This document shows, one piece after another, positions 27,026 through 36,489 of a stretch of 64,000 nucleotides of DNA. The stretch comes from Nitrospirota bacterium. GTDB lineage: Bacteria > Nitrospirota > Thermodesulfovibrionia > Thermodesulfovibrionales > UBA1546. The stretch is from NCBI GenBank assembly GCA_009773185.1, contig WPIF01000007.1, positions 48,206-112,205 of the forward strand, read 5' to 3'. The stretch's first letter is position 1. Each line of letters starts with the position of its first letter. A program made the position numbers and the translations under genes. A model generated the notes under the pieces. That model did not search any database, had not been told where the DNA came from, and worked only from the letters and a program-made list of their open reading frames with translations.

Positions 27026-27586
27026 GTGAAGAAAAAACTTACAGGGCTTATTTTTAACAGGGCTTTTAAATACAGCGAGGAGCCGGTATTTAAACTGGTA
27101 TCCGGCAGGATGTCCAATTACTATTTCAACTGCAAGGCAGTGACGCTCCACCCTGAGGGAATGCACCTGATAGGGAATCTTATCTTTGAAATGGTAAAGG
27201 ATTTGAATATAAAAGGCGTCGGAGGGCTTACTCTCGGAGCTGACCCTGTTGCATACGCTGTCTCGTATGCTTCATTTATAAAGGGCAACCCTATTGAGAC
27301 ATTTGTTGTAAGGAAATCTGCAAAGGCTCATGGCACCATGCAGTGGATAGAAGGAGATGTCAGGAAAGGCGACAGGGTTGTTATTGTTGATGACGTGATT
27401 ACAACCGGCAAATCAACGATTGAGGCAATCAGCAGGGCTAAAGAAGCAGGGCTTGAAATAGTAAAGGTAATCTGCCTTGTTGACCGGCAGGAAGGCGGCA
27501 GGGAGAATATCGAGGCACTGGGCTATAAGGTTGATGCCGTTGTTTTAAGAGATGAGGTTATGGAGCTTTACAGGAAACAAAAGTAA
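27026..27586 (+). CDS. pyrE: Orotate phosphoribosyltransferase
   Basis: PyrE joins orotate and PRPP to give OMP in pyrimidine synthesis. The 186-residue protein has the N-terminal AFKYSEEPVFKLVSGRMSNYYFNCK, the central GGLTLGADPVAYAVSY, the catalytic loop VRKSAKAHGT and the PRPP motif VVIVDDVITTGKS. The start is a GTG; the family N-terminus begins here. A strong promoter ends 8 bases upstream. Confidence 0.95.
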   Translation: MKKKLTGLIFNRAFKYSEEPVFKLVSGRMSNYYFNCKAVTLHPEGMHLIGNLIFEMVKDLNIKGVGGLTLGADPVAYAVSYASFIKGNPIETFVVRKSAKAHGTMQWIEGDVRKGDRVVIVDDVITTGKSTIEAISRAKEAGLEIVKVICLVDRQEGGRENIEALGYKVDAVVLRDEVMELYRKQK

Positions 27587-27671
27587 GTCGTTTTTCCCCT
27601 TATTTACAAAAATCCTAACTAATTAATGGTAAGATGTCTTCATATCCTGAGAATAGCTAAAAGGGGGTTAT

Positions 27672-30368
27672 ATGCCCGTAAGATTATCAAAGATGGTAAT
27701 ATCAGTCTCGCTCGTATTGTTTCTTTCTCTGTTTTTTCTGCCCCAGTTTATTTCATTGTATATTGACTGGCTATGGTTTAAAGATGTCAATTTCGAAAAA
27801 ATATTCACTGTCAAATTAAATGCCCAGGCAATTATTGCATTGGCAGGCGGGCTGGCAGGTTTTGTTATCTCATATATAAATATCTGGGTTTCTATGCAGG
27901 CAACAAAGGGCAGGGCTGTTGCCATGACTTTTGGCGATCAGGCCATGCCGCAGCTTAATATCCTGAAATATTTTGACCGGTTGAAGATCATTGTACCGGT
28001 ATTGATCGGATGGTTTACGGGCTCATGGCTCAGTAATGACTGGCTGAAATTCCTCTATTATTTTAATGGTGTTGATTCCGGTTATTCTGATCCGATATTC
28101 GGCAAAGACGTCTCTTTTTACCTGTTTACCCTCCCTGCCTACGAGATAATATCTTCAATACTGATGTTCATCCTTGTAGCGTCTCTTGTTGTTTCTGCCT
28201 TAAACTACATATTGAAGGGCGCTGTATTCATGACTCCAAAAGGCATAGCCTCTGAACGAGCTGCCTCGGCGCATCTCGCTGTGATAGGGGCCCTTGTTTT
28301 TCTTGTGCTGGCATTCAAGACATATACAGGGATGCATGCCATCTTAAATTCTTCGCATGGCCATGTGGCAGGCGCGACCTACACAGACGTTCATGCAGTC
28401 ATCCCGTTTATGAAGGCACAGATATTTATCGCGCTCGCTTCGGCAGTCATTTTAATGGGCAATATTTTTCTGAGACGCAATCTGATATTCATCGGGACTG
28501 CAGCGCTCTATATCGCAGTATCGTTTATAGGCAATTCGATATATCCTGCTATCCTCCAGAAATTTGTGGTAGCGCCGAATGAACTCGTAAAAGAAACGCC
28601 ATATATCAGGAATAATATAGCTTCAACAAGGCAGGGCTTTGGCCTTGACAGGGTTGAAGAGAGGGACATATCAGGCAGCACCACGATCAGCAGGGAGGAC
28701 ATTACAAAAAACAGCGCAACCATAAAGAATATACGCCTCTGGGACCACAGGCCTTTGCTTGATACCTTCAGCCAGATACAGGAGATACGCACCTATTACG
28801 ACTTTACTACGGTCGGCAATGACCGTTATGTAATCAACGGCGAGTACCGCCAGACAATGCTTTCCCCCAGAGAATTGTCTTCGGAAAGCATACCGACCCG
28901 GAACTGGATAAACGAGACCCTGACCTTTACCCATGGATACGGCCTGACGCTCGGGCCTGTAAACCAGGTGACGCCTGAGGGGCTGCCGGTATTGCTTATC
29001 AAGGATATTCCTCCGGTATCAACTGCTGCGAACATAAAGGTCAGCAGGCCTGAAATCTATTACGGCAAGCTGTCCAGTAAATATGTGATTGTGAATACAA
29101 AGTCAAAAGAGTTCGATTATCCGTCAGGAGAGGCAAATGTCTTTACGGAATATTCAGGCAAAAGCGGGGTCGTAATAGATTCATTCTTCAAGAAACTCGT
29201 TTTTTCGGCTTATTACGGTTCGCTGAAGCTGTTTCTCTCAAATGACGTAACCGATAGAAGCAGGATACTGTTTAACAGAAATATCCTTGAAAGAGTCAGT
29301 AAGGCCATGCCTTTTCTTATGTTTGACAACGACCCGTACATGGTCGTGTCTGATGACGGACAGCTTTTCTGGATATACGATGCATATACAGTTAGCAGGA
29401 GATTTCCCTATTCCCAGCCGGTGGGAAACGGGATTAATTACATTAGGAATTCGGTGAAGGTGACTATTAACGCATACGACGGCAGCATGAAATTTTATAT
29501 GACAGACAAGGATGACCCCATTATCAGGACGATAAGCAGGATATTCCCCGGCACGCTTCAGCCCATATCAGAAATGCCGGCTGACCTGAAAAAACATATC
29601 AGGTATCCCCTGGATATTTTCGGTATCCAGACCATGGTTTACGCGACTTATCACATGGAGGTCCCACAAATCTTTTACAACAAGGAAGACCAGTGGGAGA
29701 TACCGTCAATGGGAAAAAGCGAGGAGGGTATGGAATCCTATTACACGATAATGAAACTGCCTGAAGAGAAGAAAGAGGAGTTCATCCTGATGCTTCCCTT
29801 TACGCCGAAGAAAAAAGACAACCTCTCGGCATGGATGGTTGCACGCAGTGACGCTGAAAACTACGGGCGGCTCATGGTATACCGCTTTCCGAAGGACAGG
29901 CTTGTTTACGGGCCGAAGCAGATAGTTGCCAGGATCAATCAGGATACCGAGATATCAAGGCAGATATCTCTATGGGACCAGCGCGGCTCACAGGTGATAC
30001 AGGGGACCCTGCTGGTCATACCTATTGAAAATTCCCTGATATATGTCCAGCCGCTGTATCTCCGGGCGGACAAGGGCAAGATACCTGAACTGAAAAGGGT
30101 TGTAGTCGCATACGAAAACCGGATCGCTATGGAGGAGACACTCGATGCCGCGCTTTCGAGGATATTCGGCGATGTCAGGGTCTCTGAAGAAGCAATGCCT
30201 TTGAAGCCCTCCCTGCGGCTTCCTGCTGCGAAGGACGACAGAGGGCTGTCTTTAACTGCCGGTGAGCATTTTGAGCGCGCCATGAAGGCCCAGAGGGAAG
30301 GGAACTGGGCATTATATGGAGAAGAAATAAAGAAGCTGGGCGAGGTCATCAGGAAGATGCAGAAATAA
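27672..30368 (+). CDS. UPF0182 family membrane protein
   Basis: The 898-residue product has about seven transmembrane helices in its first 310 residues (first one SLVLFLSLFFLPQFISLYI), followed by a large domain with family strings ETPYIRNNIASTRQGFGLD, IRLWDHRPLLDTFSQIQEIRTYYDF, NETLTFTHGYGLTLGPVNQVTPEGLPVLLIKDIPP and SKEFDYP. UPF0182 proteins are widespread and of unknown function. A run of GGGGG precedes the ATG. It stands alone, 85 bases after pyrE. Confidence 0.92.
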   Translation: MPVRLSKMVISVSLVLFLSLFFLPQFISLYIDWLWFKDVNFEKIFTVKLNAQAIIALAGGLAGFVISYINIWVSMQATKGRAVAMTFGDQAMPQLNILKYFDRLKIIVPVLIGWFTGSWLSNDWLKFLYYFNGVDSGYSDPIFGKDVSFYLFTLPAYEIISSILMFILVASLVVSALNYILKGAVFMTPKGIASERAASAHLAVIGALVFLVLAFKTYTGMHAILNSSHGHVAGATYTDVHAVIPFMKAQIFIALASAVILMGNIFLRRNLIFIGTAALYIAVSFIGNSIYPAILQKFVVAPNELVKETPYIRNNIASTRQGFGLDRVEERDISGSTTISREDITKNSATIKNIRLWDHRPLLDTFSQIQEIRTYYDFTTVGNDRYVINGEYRQTMLSPRELSSESIPTRNWINETLTFTHGYGLTLGPVNQVTPEGLPVLLIKDIPPVSTAANIKVSRPEIYYGKLSSKYVIVNTKSKEFDYPSGEANVFTEYSGKSGVVIDSFFKKLVFSAYYGSLKLFLSNDVTDRSRILFNRNILERVSKAMPFLMFDNDPYMVVSDDGQLFWIYDAYTVSRRFPYSQPVGNGINYIRNSVKVTINAYDGSMKFYMTDKDDPIIRTISRIFPGTLQPISEMPADLKKHIRYPLDIFGIQTMVYATYHMEVPQIFYNKEDQWEIPSMGKSEEGMESYYTIMKLPEEKKEEFILMLPFTPKKKDNLSAWMVARSDAENYGRLMVYRFPKDRLVYGPKQIVARINQDTEISRQISLWDQRGSQVIQGTLLVIPIENSLIYVQPLYLRADKGKIPELKRVVVAYENRIAMEETLDAALSRIFGDVRVSEEAMPLKPSLRLPAAKDDRGLSLTAGEHFERAMKAQREGNWALYGEEIKKLGEVIRKMQK

Positions 30369-30517
30369 TTGCGAGCCGATTTTTTAAAGCAGATGGAGAA
30401 ATCGAGGCAAGGGACGGTTGAAGGGATGCAAGAGAAGGTTTTGCAAGAGAGGTAAAGCTCTCTCAGATAATTTGTTGCTAAATTCAGTTTTTTTATGATA
30501 ATTTTAGGTATATAAGT

Positions 30518-30808
30518 ATGAGGCAGACTATGAGACGAGAGCAGATTATCAGAACAATAAAAGAAGTATTAAGCGGGCATGGGATAAGGGAAGCTTATCT
30601 GTTCGGCAGCTTTGCAAGAAAAGAAAGATACCGCGATATAGATATTGCCATCGAGCCTCCGAAGGAGAAATTTTCGCTGCTTGACCTTGTTGGCGTCGAG
30701 CAGGAACTGGAAGATGAAACCGGCAAAAACGTAGATGTTGTAATACTCCGTTCAATCAAACCACGACTTAAACAGTATATCGAAAAAGATCTGACCGCAA
30801 TACTGTGA
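30518..30808 (+). CDS. MNT-type nucleotidyltransferase antitoxin (MntA-like)
   Basis: The 96-residue minimal nucleotidyltransferase has GSFARKERYRDIDIAI: Gly30-Ser31 and the metal-binding Asp40 and Asp42. In characterised type VII systems this enzyme AMPylates and silences the HEPN toxin partner encoded next. The neighbouring gene is exactly such a HEPN protein and overlaps by 4 bases, so the pairing is secure. It sits at the edge of an accessory zone. Confidence 0.88.
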   Translation: MRQTMRREQIIRTIKEVLSGHGIREAYLFGSFARKERYRDIDIAIEPPKEKFSLLDLVGVEQELEDETGKNVDVVILRSIKPRLKQYIEKDLTAIL

Positions 30809-31155
30809 AAAGAATCAGGAAAGATAATCTGGTTTATGTTGATGATATCCTAGTGGCAATAAAGAAAATAAACAAATTCTGCAAAGGCATTGAAAAAGAA
30901 GATTTCATGAAAAATGAATTACTGATGGATGCAGTTGTCAGAAACCTGGAGATAATAGGCGAGGCATCATCAAAACTCACGGCCCCTTTCAGAGAAAGAT
31001 ATAAGGGAATAGAATGGCGAAAGATAATTGGAATGAGGAATCGTATCATCCATGCTTATGATACTGTAAACTTTGAGATTGTCTGGGATGTGGTCCGGGA
31101 AGACCTGCCTGAGCTGAGGAAAAAATTGAAGGCGATTGTTTCAGTTCAATCATAA
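30805..31155 (+). CDS. HEPN-domain RNase toxin (HepT-like, DUF86)
   Basis: The 116-residue all-helical protein carries the HEPN RNase motif R78-N-R-I-I-H83 followed by A-Y85. The tyrosine two positions after the histidine is the residue AMPylated by the antitoxin in studied HepT-MntA pairs. MRNRIIHAYDTVNFEIVWDVV is typical of DUF86. The start is a GTG overlapping the antitoxin stop. Confidence 0.9.
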   Translation: MKRIRKDNLVYVDDILVAIKKINKFCKGIEKEDFMKNELLMDAVVRNLEIIGEASSKLTAPFRERYKGIEWRKIIGMRNRIIHAYDTVNFEIVWDVVREDLPELRKKLKAIVSVQS

Positions 31156-31407
31156 AAAACTGCCCTCCTTTTGTGCTACCGGCTTTGGAACTTATGACTA
31201 TGGCGCTATGGCTCTTCTGCGCTTTCGTGTGGGAGAGGATGGGAGGGGAAATAGAAGCGGTGTTCTGAGAAAAAAATCTCGGATTTACTGTTTATTGATT
31301 CCTGATGTTAAATGAATTTTGAAGGCACGACCCTTGTTGTCCTCTTCTGCACAGAACGAGATGCGTCACCCGCGCGGGAAAGAGCCGTTGCCGAAACCAA
31401 ACCAGCA

Positions 31408-32022
31408 TTATTCCGCGTCGGTGTGGACGCCGTTGTTAAGGCTCTCCATTTTCTGTTTTTTTATTTTCTCCCTGCTTTTGCAGAGAGACGCACCTATAAA
31501 TGCAAAGACATAGCTGGCGAGTACCTGGCCTATCAACACCATTATAATTTTTTGGCTGTCAGATATATGAAGAATAGAGTTAAACCTAATTACTGGATTG
31601 TTCATCAAAAAAGATATTCCGGGTAGAATTCCGACAACCAGCCATGTCTTTGTAGTTGCACCGCTGATCAGGCCAATTAGGCCAAACACAATTACACAGA
31701 CCGCCAAGGCTGAGCCAAAAGTCACGATTTCTTCTATTTTTACGGACTGCATAATTATTTTTTCAAACTCTTTTTTGTCCTCGGGAGAGAGATTCTCAAT
31801 CCATGCTTTGCTTTCGCTTTTTGAAGCTGATTCGGAAATGCCATGCTTTTTCATGAATGCCGTGACTTCATTTAATTTCTTCGGATCTTGAAATGACTTG
31901 CCAATTTTTATGCCGCCGAGTGTACCATGCACGCCTCCCCATACAGTTTCAGTGAGGAGCCACATAACTGGAATGAGAATTAGATAAACTATAACGACTC
32001 GCTTCATATTATTGTCTTTCAT
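31408..32022 (-). CDS. Cassette-borne membrane protein of unknown function
   Basis: The 204-residue protein has an N-terminal membrane segment (VVIVYLILIPVMWLL), a soluble region of about 70 residues with helical DPKKLNEVTAFMKKHG, then three membrane helices (FGSALAVCVIVFGLIGLIS, WLVVGILPGISFL, IIMVLIGQVLASYVFAFIG). I recognise no family. Its ATG lies 12 bases after the end of an attC site, and its C-terminal SLNNGVHTDAE reads into a second attC-like R'' box. Both are hallmarks of an integron gene cassette. Confidence 0.6.
   Translation of the reverse strand: MKDNNMKRVVIVYLILIPVMWLLTETVWGGVHGTLGGIKIGKSFQDPKKLNEVTAFMKKHGISESASKSESKAWIENLSPEDKKEFEKIIMQSVKIEEIVTFGSALAVCVIVFGLIGLISGATTKTWLVVGILPGISFLMNNPVIRFNSILHISDSQKIIMVLIGQVLASYVFAFIGASLCKSREKIKKQKMESLNNGVHTDAE
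31415..31442 (-). other. attC-like left half-site
   Basis: On the minus strand GCCTTAACAACG followed by GCGTCCACACCGACGC resembles the R''-L'' half of an integron attC site and overlaps the 3' end of the cassette ORF, including its last codons. I could not find a matching R' half in the next 150 bases, so the site may be truncated where the array meets the chromosome. Confidence 0.4.
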
Positions 32023-32033
32023 ATTTTATTTGC

Positions 32034-32166
32034 GCCTTAACGCTAAGCTCAGTGAATCGAACCACTGAATGACTTCACAGAGCCAAACAACCGATTTGCA
32101 AATCTCAAACTCTAACCTGCCCAAAAAGCGCCGTGTGGTTCGATTTCACTGCAGCGCGTTGTTATC
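32034..32166 (-). other. Integron-type attC recombination site
   Basis: Read on the minus strand, the site opens GATAACAACGCGCTGCAG and closes CTGAGCTTAGCGTTAAGGC, the outer TAAC/GTTA boxes and inner GCTGCAG/CTGAGC boxes of many chromosomal attC sites. The arms 32050-32065 and 32135-32151 pair over 16 bases with one unpaired extra base on one side, as expected for the extrahelical bases that set attC strand choice. About 70 bases of variable terminal structure lie between. The last box is GTTAAGGC rather than GTTAGGC. Confidence 0.75.
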
Positions 32167-32190
32167 TGATTAGTCTCATATAAACAATAC

Positions 32191-32637
32191 TTAGATCCAC
32201 TTGACGTAAATAAAAAAGAACACTCCAATAGTAATAACTAATAGATCAATTATTAATAATATAAATGAGATGCGGACAAGCCTAAGTTCAGAATAAAATA
32301 ATTTTAGTAGGTCAGTTAATGCCTTGAGTTTTGTGGTTAATGCATATTTTTCTTTCAAAAAACTTGAAGTTATACTAAAGAAAATAGAGATGAGATTGAT
32401 AGATATAGCGCTGCCGAAAAGGATACCAAGTGTCATCATACTCCTTTGTGTTATTCCTCCTTTGTCTGAGAGGAATAACAAGAGTCCGAGCGTGGCCGAA
32501 AGTGTGATCCCTGATATAGTAAGGATCATATTTCCTGTAGTTCTAACTCTGTCCCTATTTTTTTCAATTATTTGAATTATGGTATCAAATTCAACTTTCT
32601 CATCCTTATGCTGCTCTTTGATAACACGAATAGACAC
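32191..32637 (-). CDS. Small three-helix membrane protein, unknown
   Basis: The 148-residue protein has three hydrophobic segments (MILTISGITLSATLGLLLFL, LGILFGSAISINLISIFFSI, ISFILLIIDLLVITIGVFFF) with a charged N-terminal helix and a helical loop between the second and third. The start is a GTG with GGAGG 9 bases upstream, embedded at the end of the preceding ORF, so the two are translated together. It resembles pore-type partners of accessory defence or toxin loci in layout only; no family is recognised. Confidence 0.55.
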   Translation of the reverse strand: MSIRVIKEQHKDEKVEFDTIIQIIEKNRDRVRTTGNMILTISGITLSATLGLLLFLSDKGGITQRSMMTLGILFGSAISINLISIFFSITSSFLKEKYALTTKLKALTDLLKLFYSELRLVRISFILLIIDLLVITIGVFFFIYVKWI

Positions 32638-32640
32638 TTC

Positions 32641-33213
32641 TCATCCTCCAGCTATTGCAACAACTACACAAAGTTCGATGTCCACAGGTTCATTAGTAGT
32701 CGGCCATGTAAAGGCCTTTTTAGGTTCATCGTTCGTGTTTAGCAAATTGCCATTTTTATCATATTTCTTCATCTTCTGATAGTAGCCTGTTTCAACTGGG
32801 TCGAATCCCGCAGTAGATGAACCAGCTTGAACTTCCATCCCAAACATTAAATATCCCCTAAACATATCTCTTTCATCATCTTCAAAATTGTCTGCTATTT
32901 TCCTAGATATGCTACCAAATCTTTCAAACGCTCCATTAAGCTCTTTTGATGACAAAGGAATGTTGTCTGACTCATGCAGAGGAACATATAAGCCATCAGC
33001 AGCTTTACCAACTATGTTCCAGCCTGCTCGCATGGGATTGTATAAAGTTTTTGTCACAGGAAGCTCAATACCCCATTTTTCCTTTAGTGCTTTAAGTAAA
33101 TCCGCAATCTTATCATTTGGAGTATACTCAACAATCATCTGTCCTTCATTCATTGGACACCAAATACATGCACGATAAATATTTTTATTTTTCTTTTCTT
33201 GATGATTCATCAA
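32641..33213 (-). CDS. Hypothetical protein upstream of the membrane gene
   Basis: The 190-residue soluble protein contains IYRACIWCPMNEGQMIVEYTPNDKI near the N-terminus, a block KIADNFEDDERDMFRGYLMFGMEVQAG, and ends VDIELCVVVAIAGG. I do not recognise it. It shares a probable transcript with the membrane protein 3 bases downstream, and both would belong to one gene cassette ending at the attC site 32034-32166. The paired soluble-plus-membrane layout is the only functional hint. Confidence 0.5.
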   Translation of the reverse strand: MMNHQEKKNKNIYRACIWCPMNEGQMIVEYTPNDKIADLLKALKEKWGIELPVTKTLYNPMRAGWNIVGKAADGLYVPLHESDNIPLSSKELNGAFERFGSISRKIADNFEDDERDMFRGYLMFGMEVQAGSSTAGFDPVETGYYQKMKKYDKNGNLLNTNDEPKKAFTWPTTNEPVDIELCVVVAIAGG

Positions 33214-33580
33214 GTGCTCCTATGTCCAAATATTTCGAAAGTCAACTTATTCAAGTTTGCCAAGTTCATATTTATTGTTTAGCATTATTTCATTTTCTAT
33301 TTACAGATAACATATAATCTACCTCGAAGGCATTTTCTGCTTTTACAGTGGCAATATAGCACATTTTGGTAAAAAGAGAAAATAAAAAAATCATTAAAAT
33401 CAATGGGAATAAAATGATTCTGCTTGGCATTTTGCGATAATAAGGACTAAAAACCCTGCTGGTCTTTTATGGCAAAAGTGTCCAACACCGTTTCTATTCA
33501 TTTGAAGTCTTCCATATTTTTGCTTATCTAAAAGATGCGGACTACTGGAAGAAGCGAGCATTCTATATGAACTGCATTTC
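33214..33580. other. A+T-rich gap without a clear gene
   Basis: This 367-base gap follows the cassette ORFs and precedes the end of glnE. I see no second attC site or RNA. A plus-strand open frame at about 33450-33584 reads LLVFYGKSVQHRF... and ends YWKKRAFYMNCIS before a stop, without a start codon; it might be the tail of a decayed gene, but the evidence is weak. Confidence 0.4.
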
Positions 33581-36370
33581 TTAAACTACCAACTCGTCAT
33601 ATATATCTCTTACTTTTCCTCTTGTCTCATCCAAATTTTCAATTAACTCTTCCCCATCTTTAAATCCCAAAAATTCGGCAACAGCGCTTAATATATCCCC
33701 ATCGCTTTTTTTCAAGACATCTTTTTCCCTCAGTCTGAGATAGCTCTCAACAGTCCTGTAAAATACATAAGCCTTTTTCATGAAAGCTGCATCTGATTTG
33801 TTTATTATTCCTGATTGCTCCAATCTCAGTATCGCATCAAGAGTGCCATGAACAAGCAAAGAAGGAAATTTATTGCAGTTTTTGAGTTGCAGATACTGGA
33901 CTGTAAATTCCAGCTCTTCGAGCCCTCCAAATCCAAGTTTAATATCATAACCTTCTGTTTCTTTTGCAAGCTCTTTTTGTATCCTGTCACGCATCGCCCT
34001 TATGTCTGAGGCGGAAATAAGGCTGCCGTGTTTGATAAGGATATCCTTTGCCATATCAATAAAGCACTCACCTGTCTTAATATCTCCTGCAACAGGCCTT
34101 GCCTTTAAGAGCGCCTGAAATTCCCAGAATGCAGCATTCCCCGAATAATAATCTCTTAGTGCATCCACTGATGAGACCAGGGTGCCCTTTGTTCCGTCGG
34201 GCCTCAGTCTTGTATCAACTTTGTATGCGATTCCTTCGCGGGTGTATGAGAGAAGAAGCCTGAGAAGTTTTTCAGCAATCCTTGTCTGTTCCTCTTTAAC
34301 ATTATCAGGTGAGGTAAAGATAATATCAATATCCGAGTTGAAGGTTATTTCTCTGCCCCCGAGTTTGCCGAAACCCACTATTGCGAGATTCCCTCCCAGT
34401 TCTTCAACGCTTGCAGAAAGTATTGCCTCTGCGGTCTTGCTTAAACCCTTTATAAGTTCTGTCACATCTATCTTTTTCTCAAGGAACAACAGACTGAGCC
34501 TTATCTCCTCAACCTGACGCATAATACGCATTGCATCACTTAAGACCTGTCCGCCCCTGGCGCTCTTTTTTAGTTCATCCTTTAATGTATTCAGGCTTTT
34601 CTTAAGCACGATTTCATGCCCTATGAGTTCAAGATAATCAGGTTTCCTGATAATAGCTTTTGAAAGATATTCACTCTGTGAAAAAAGGTTGATAAGGACT
34701 GGGACGAGGTCTTTATTTTCCTTGAAGAGATCAAGGTAAGATTCTCTCACGCTGAGCATAGAGGCAAAGGCCTGCAGGTGATTCAGGGCCATATCAGGGT
34801 TGCTGCTTTTAACCGCTGCATCAACAAATACCGGAAGAATCTCGCTTAGCACCCTTCGCCCCCGGAGCGTCTGAAAATGGCTGGAGGCATCCCTGATATG
34901 CTGGATATTGCGCAAGCCCTTTTCCACATCTTTCAGCCCTATCCTGGCCAGATGTTCTTTAAGTTCAATGTCTGAAAGTTCCTCGTCAAACAGCACCACG
35001 CCGTCTGATAGTTCTTTTTTCTCTTCTTTAAAAAGAGAGTCATAGATGGTCCTTGTTTTATTTCTTCTGAGTTCAAGCTCTGATAAAAAAGAAGTTTTTT
35101 CTGGAAAACCCATTTTCCTTGCGAGGGCATTTAGTTCTTTTTCATCAGAAGGCAGGCTGTGTGTCTGCAGATCGTTAAGCTGCTGAAGCCTGTGTTCAAG
35201 AGTTCTGAGGAACGTGTAGTTGTCTGAAAGCATGGCATAGTCAGCCTGGCCGATAAGATTTTTCTGCAAGAGCCTGTGCAGCGCTTTTTGAGTGCCCCGC
35301 TCTCTTAACAGCGGCTCCTTGCCGGCATAAATAAGCTGCAGGGCCTGTATGAAAAATTCTATCTCTCTTATCCCCCCATATCCTCTTTTTATGTCATTTT
35401 TTTTGAATGTTGAATCTATCCTTGTCTTTATCTGCCGTATCTCATCTATTGCGCTGTAGTCGAGGTATTTCCTGTATACAAATGGTTTTATCATCTCGAG
35501 GAACTCATTTCCAAGAAACAGGTCTCCTGCAACCGGCCTTGCCCTGAGGAGCATGGCCCTTTCCCAGGCCCTGCCCCATGATTCATAGTATGTCTCATAG
35601 CCTGATAGAGGCAGCGCCAGGCTGCCTCTCTGGCCTTCCGGCCTTAACCTGAGGTCAACCCTGTATGCAAAACCATCCTCTGTGTTCATGGACAGAAACC
35701 TGTTCAGGTTTTCCCCCAGCTTGCAGTAATACTCATGGTTGCTTATCCTGTTGGCATTAATGCCCTGCGGTGTTATTGCCCCAGAGGTTTCCCCTTCTGA
35801 GGTCCCATACACAAGGATAAGGTCCACATCAGAGCTGAAATTAAGTTCTTCGCTCCCGAGTTTTCCAAGGGAGATGACTGTAAAGGCATCATTTTTCGGT
35901 TCGCCATATGTCTCATTCAGGGTTTTCTTTAAAACCTCTAATGACTCATTAATTATCGTATCTGCAAGCATGCTCAGTTCAAGCATGGTCTCTATGAGGT
36001 CGGACTTTTTAAGAATATCACGCAGGGTTATTCTGAGCAGTTCTTTTTTCCTGAACTTGCGAACAACCCTCATATGATCCCGATTATTCTCAAATTGTTC
36101 TTTTAAGGAGGCTGAAAGGATTTCCCTGTCAAGAGGGGTATTTATGTCAGCGAGAGTGTCAAAAAGAATATCTGGATTTGAGGCGCAGAAGACTGACAGG
36201 AACTGGCTGTAACTAAAGAGGAGGGATATTGGAGCAATATTCGCCTCAAGTTTTTCAACGGCATTTGGATTATTATCACAGAATGTTGAGAGGTTTTTAA
36301 AAGCCCTTTCAGGGTCAGGAGTTGATTGGCTGGCAGTTCTGATCAGTTTTTCCATGAGTAATTGTTGCAT
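33581..36370 (-). CDS. glnE: Bifunctional glutamine synthetase adenylyltransferase
   Basis: GlnE adds AMP to, and removes it from, glutamine synthetase in response to nitrogen status through PII. The 929 residues contain two nucleotidyltransferase domains: N-terminal with LGSEELNFSSDVDLILVYG and GQRGSLALPLSGYETYYESWGRAWERAMLLRARPVAGD, and C-terminal with GGREITFNSDIDIIF and DGTKGTLVSSVDALRDYYSGNAAFWEFQALLKARPVAGD. The regulatory helical region lies between. Length and motifs are normal. glnA and glnB are not in the window. Confidence 0.95.
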   Translation of the reverse strand: MQQLLMEKLIRTASQSTPDPERAFKNLSTFCDNNPNAVEKLEANIAPISLLFSYSQFLSVFCASNPDILFDTLADINTPLDREILSASLKEQFENNRDHMRVVRKFRKKELLRITLRDILKKSDLIETMLELSMLADTIINESLEVLKKTLNETYGEPKNDAFTVISLGKLGSEELNFSSDVDLILVYGTSEGETSGAITPQGINANRISNHEYYCKLGENLNRFLSMNTEDGFAYRVDLRLRPEGQRGSLALPLSGYETYYESWGRAWERAMLLRARPVAGDLFLGNEFLEMIKPFVYRKYLDYSAIDEIRQIKTRIDSTFKKNDIKRGYGGIREIEFFIQALQLIYAGKEPLLRERGTQKALHRLLQKNLIGQADYAMLSDNYTFLRTLEHRLQQLNDLQTHSLPSDEKELNALARKMGFPEKTSFLSELELRRNKTRTIYDSLFKEEKKELSDGVVLFDEELSDIELKEHLARIGLKDVEKGLRNIQHIRDASSHFQTLRGRRVLSEILPVFVDAAVKSSNPDMALNHLQAFASMLSVRESYLDLFKENKDLVPVLINLFSQSEYLSKAIIRKPDYLELIGHEIVLKKSLNTLKDELKKSARGGQVLSDAMRIMRQVEEIRLSLLFLEKKIDVTELIKGLSKTAEAILSASVEELGGNLAIVGFGKLGGREITFNSDIDIIFTSPDNVKEEQTRIAEKLLRLLLSYTREGIAYKVDTRLRPDGTKGTLVSSVDALRDYYSGNAAFWEFQALLKARPVAGDIKTGECFIDMAKDILIKHGSLISASDIRAMRDRIQKELAKETEGYDIKLGFGGLEELEFTVQYLQLKNCNKFPSLLVHGTLDAILRLEQSGIINKSDAAFMKKAYVFYRTVESYLRLREKDVLKKSDGDILSAVAEFLGFKDGEELIENLDETRGKVRDIYDELVV

Positions 36371-36418
36371 GAAACAGCTAAATTCAACAAGGGGAATATT
36401 GCCGGCGTGGTGTTATAT

Positions 36419-36448
36419 TTGACCATAAATAATTAATTACGGTACTAT
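36419..36448 (+). promoter_or_regulatory. Promoter of the rhomboid gene
   Basis: TTGACC (36419-36424) and TACTAT (36443-36448) are spaced by 18 bases in a gap between divergently placed glnE and the rhomboid gene. A CCGGAGGGAGG ribosome-binding site follows before the TTG start. Confidence 0.55.
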
Positions 36449-36489
36449 TATTGAGAAGAGCATATCTATAAGCCGGAGGGAGGCAATAA

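Noticed and set aside
31312-31626. Plus-strand ORFs opposite the first cassette gene
   Set aside because: They run antisense to a membrane protein and across the attC-like half-site, with no ribosome-binding site or family resemblance.
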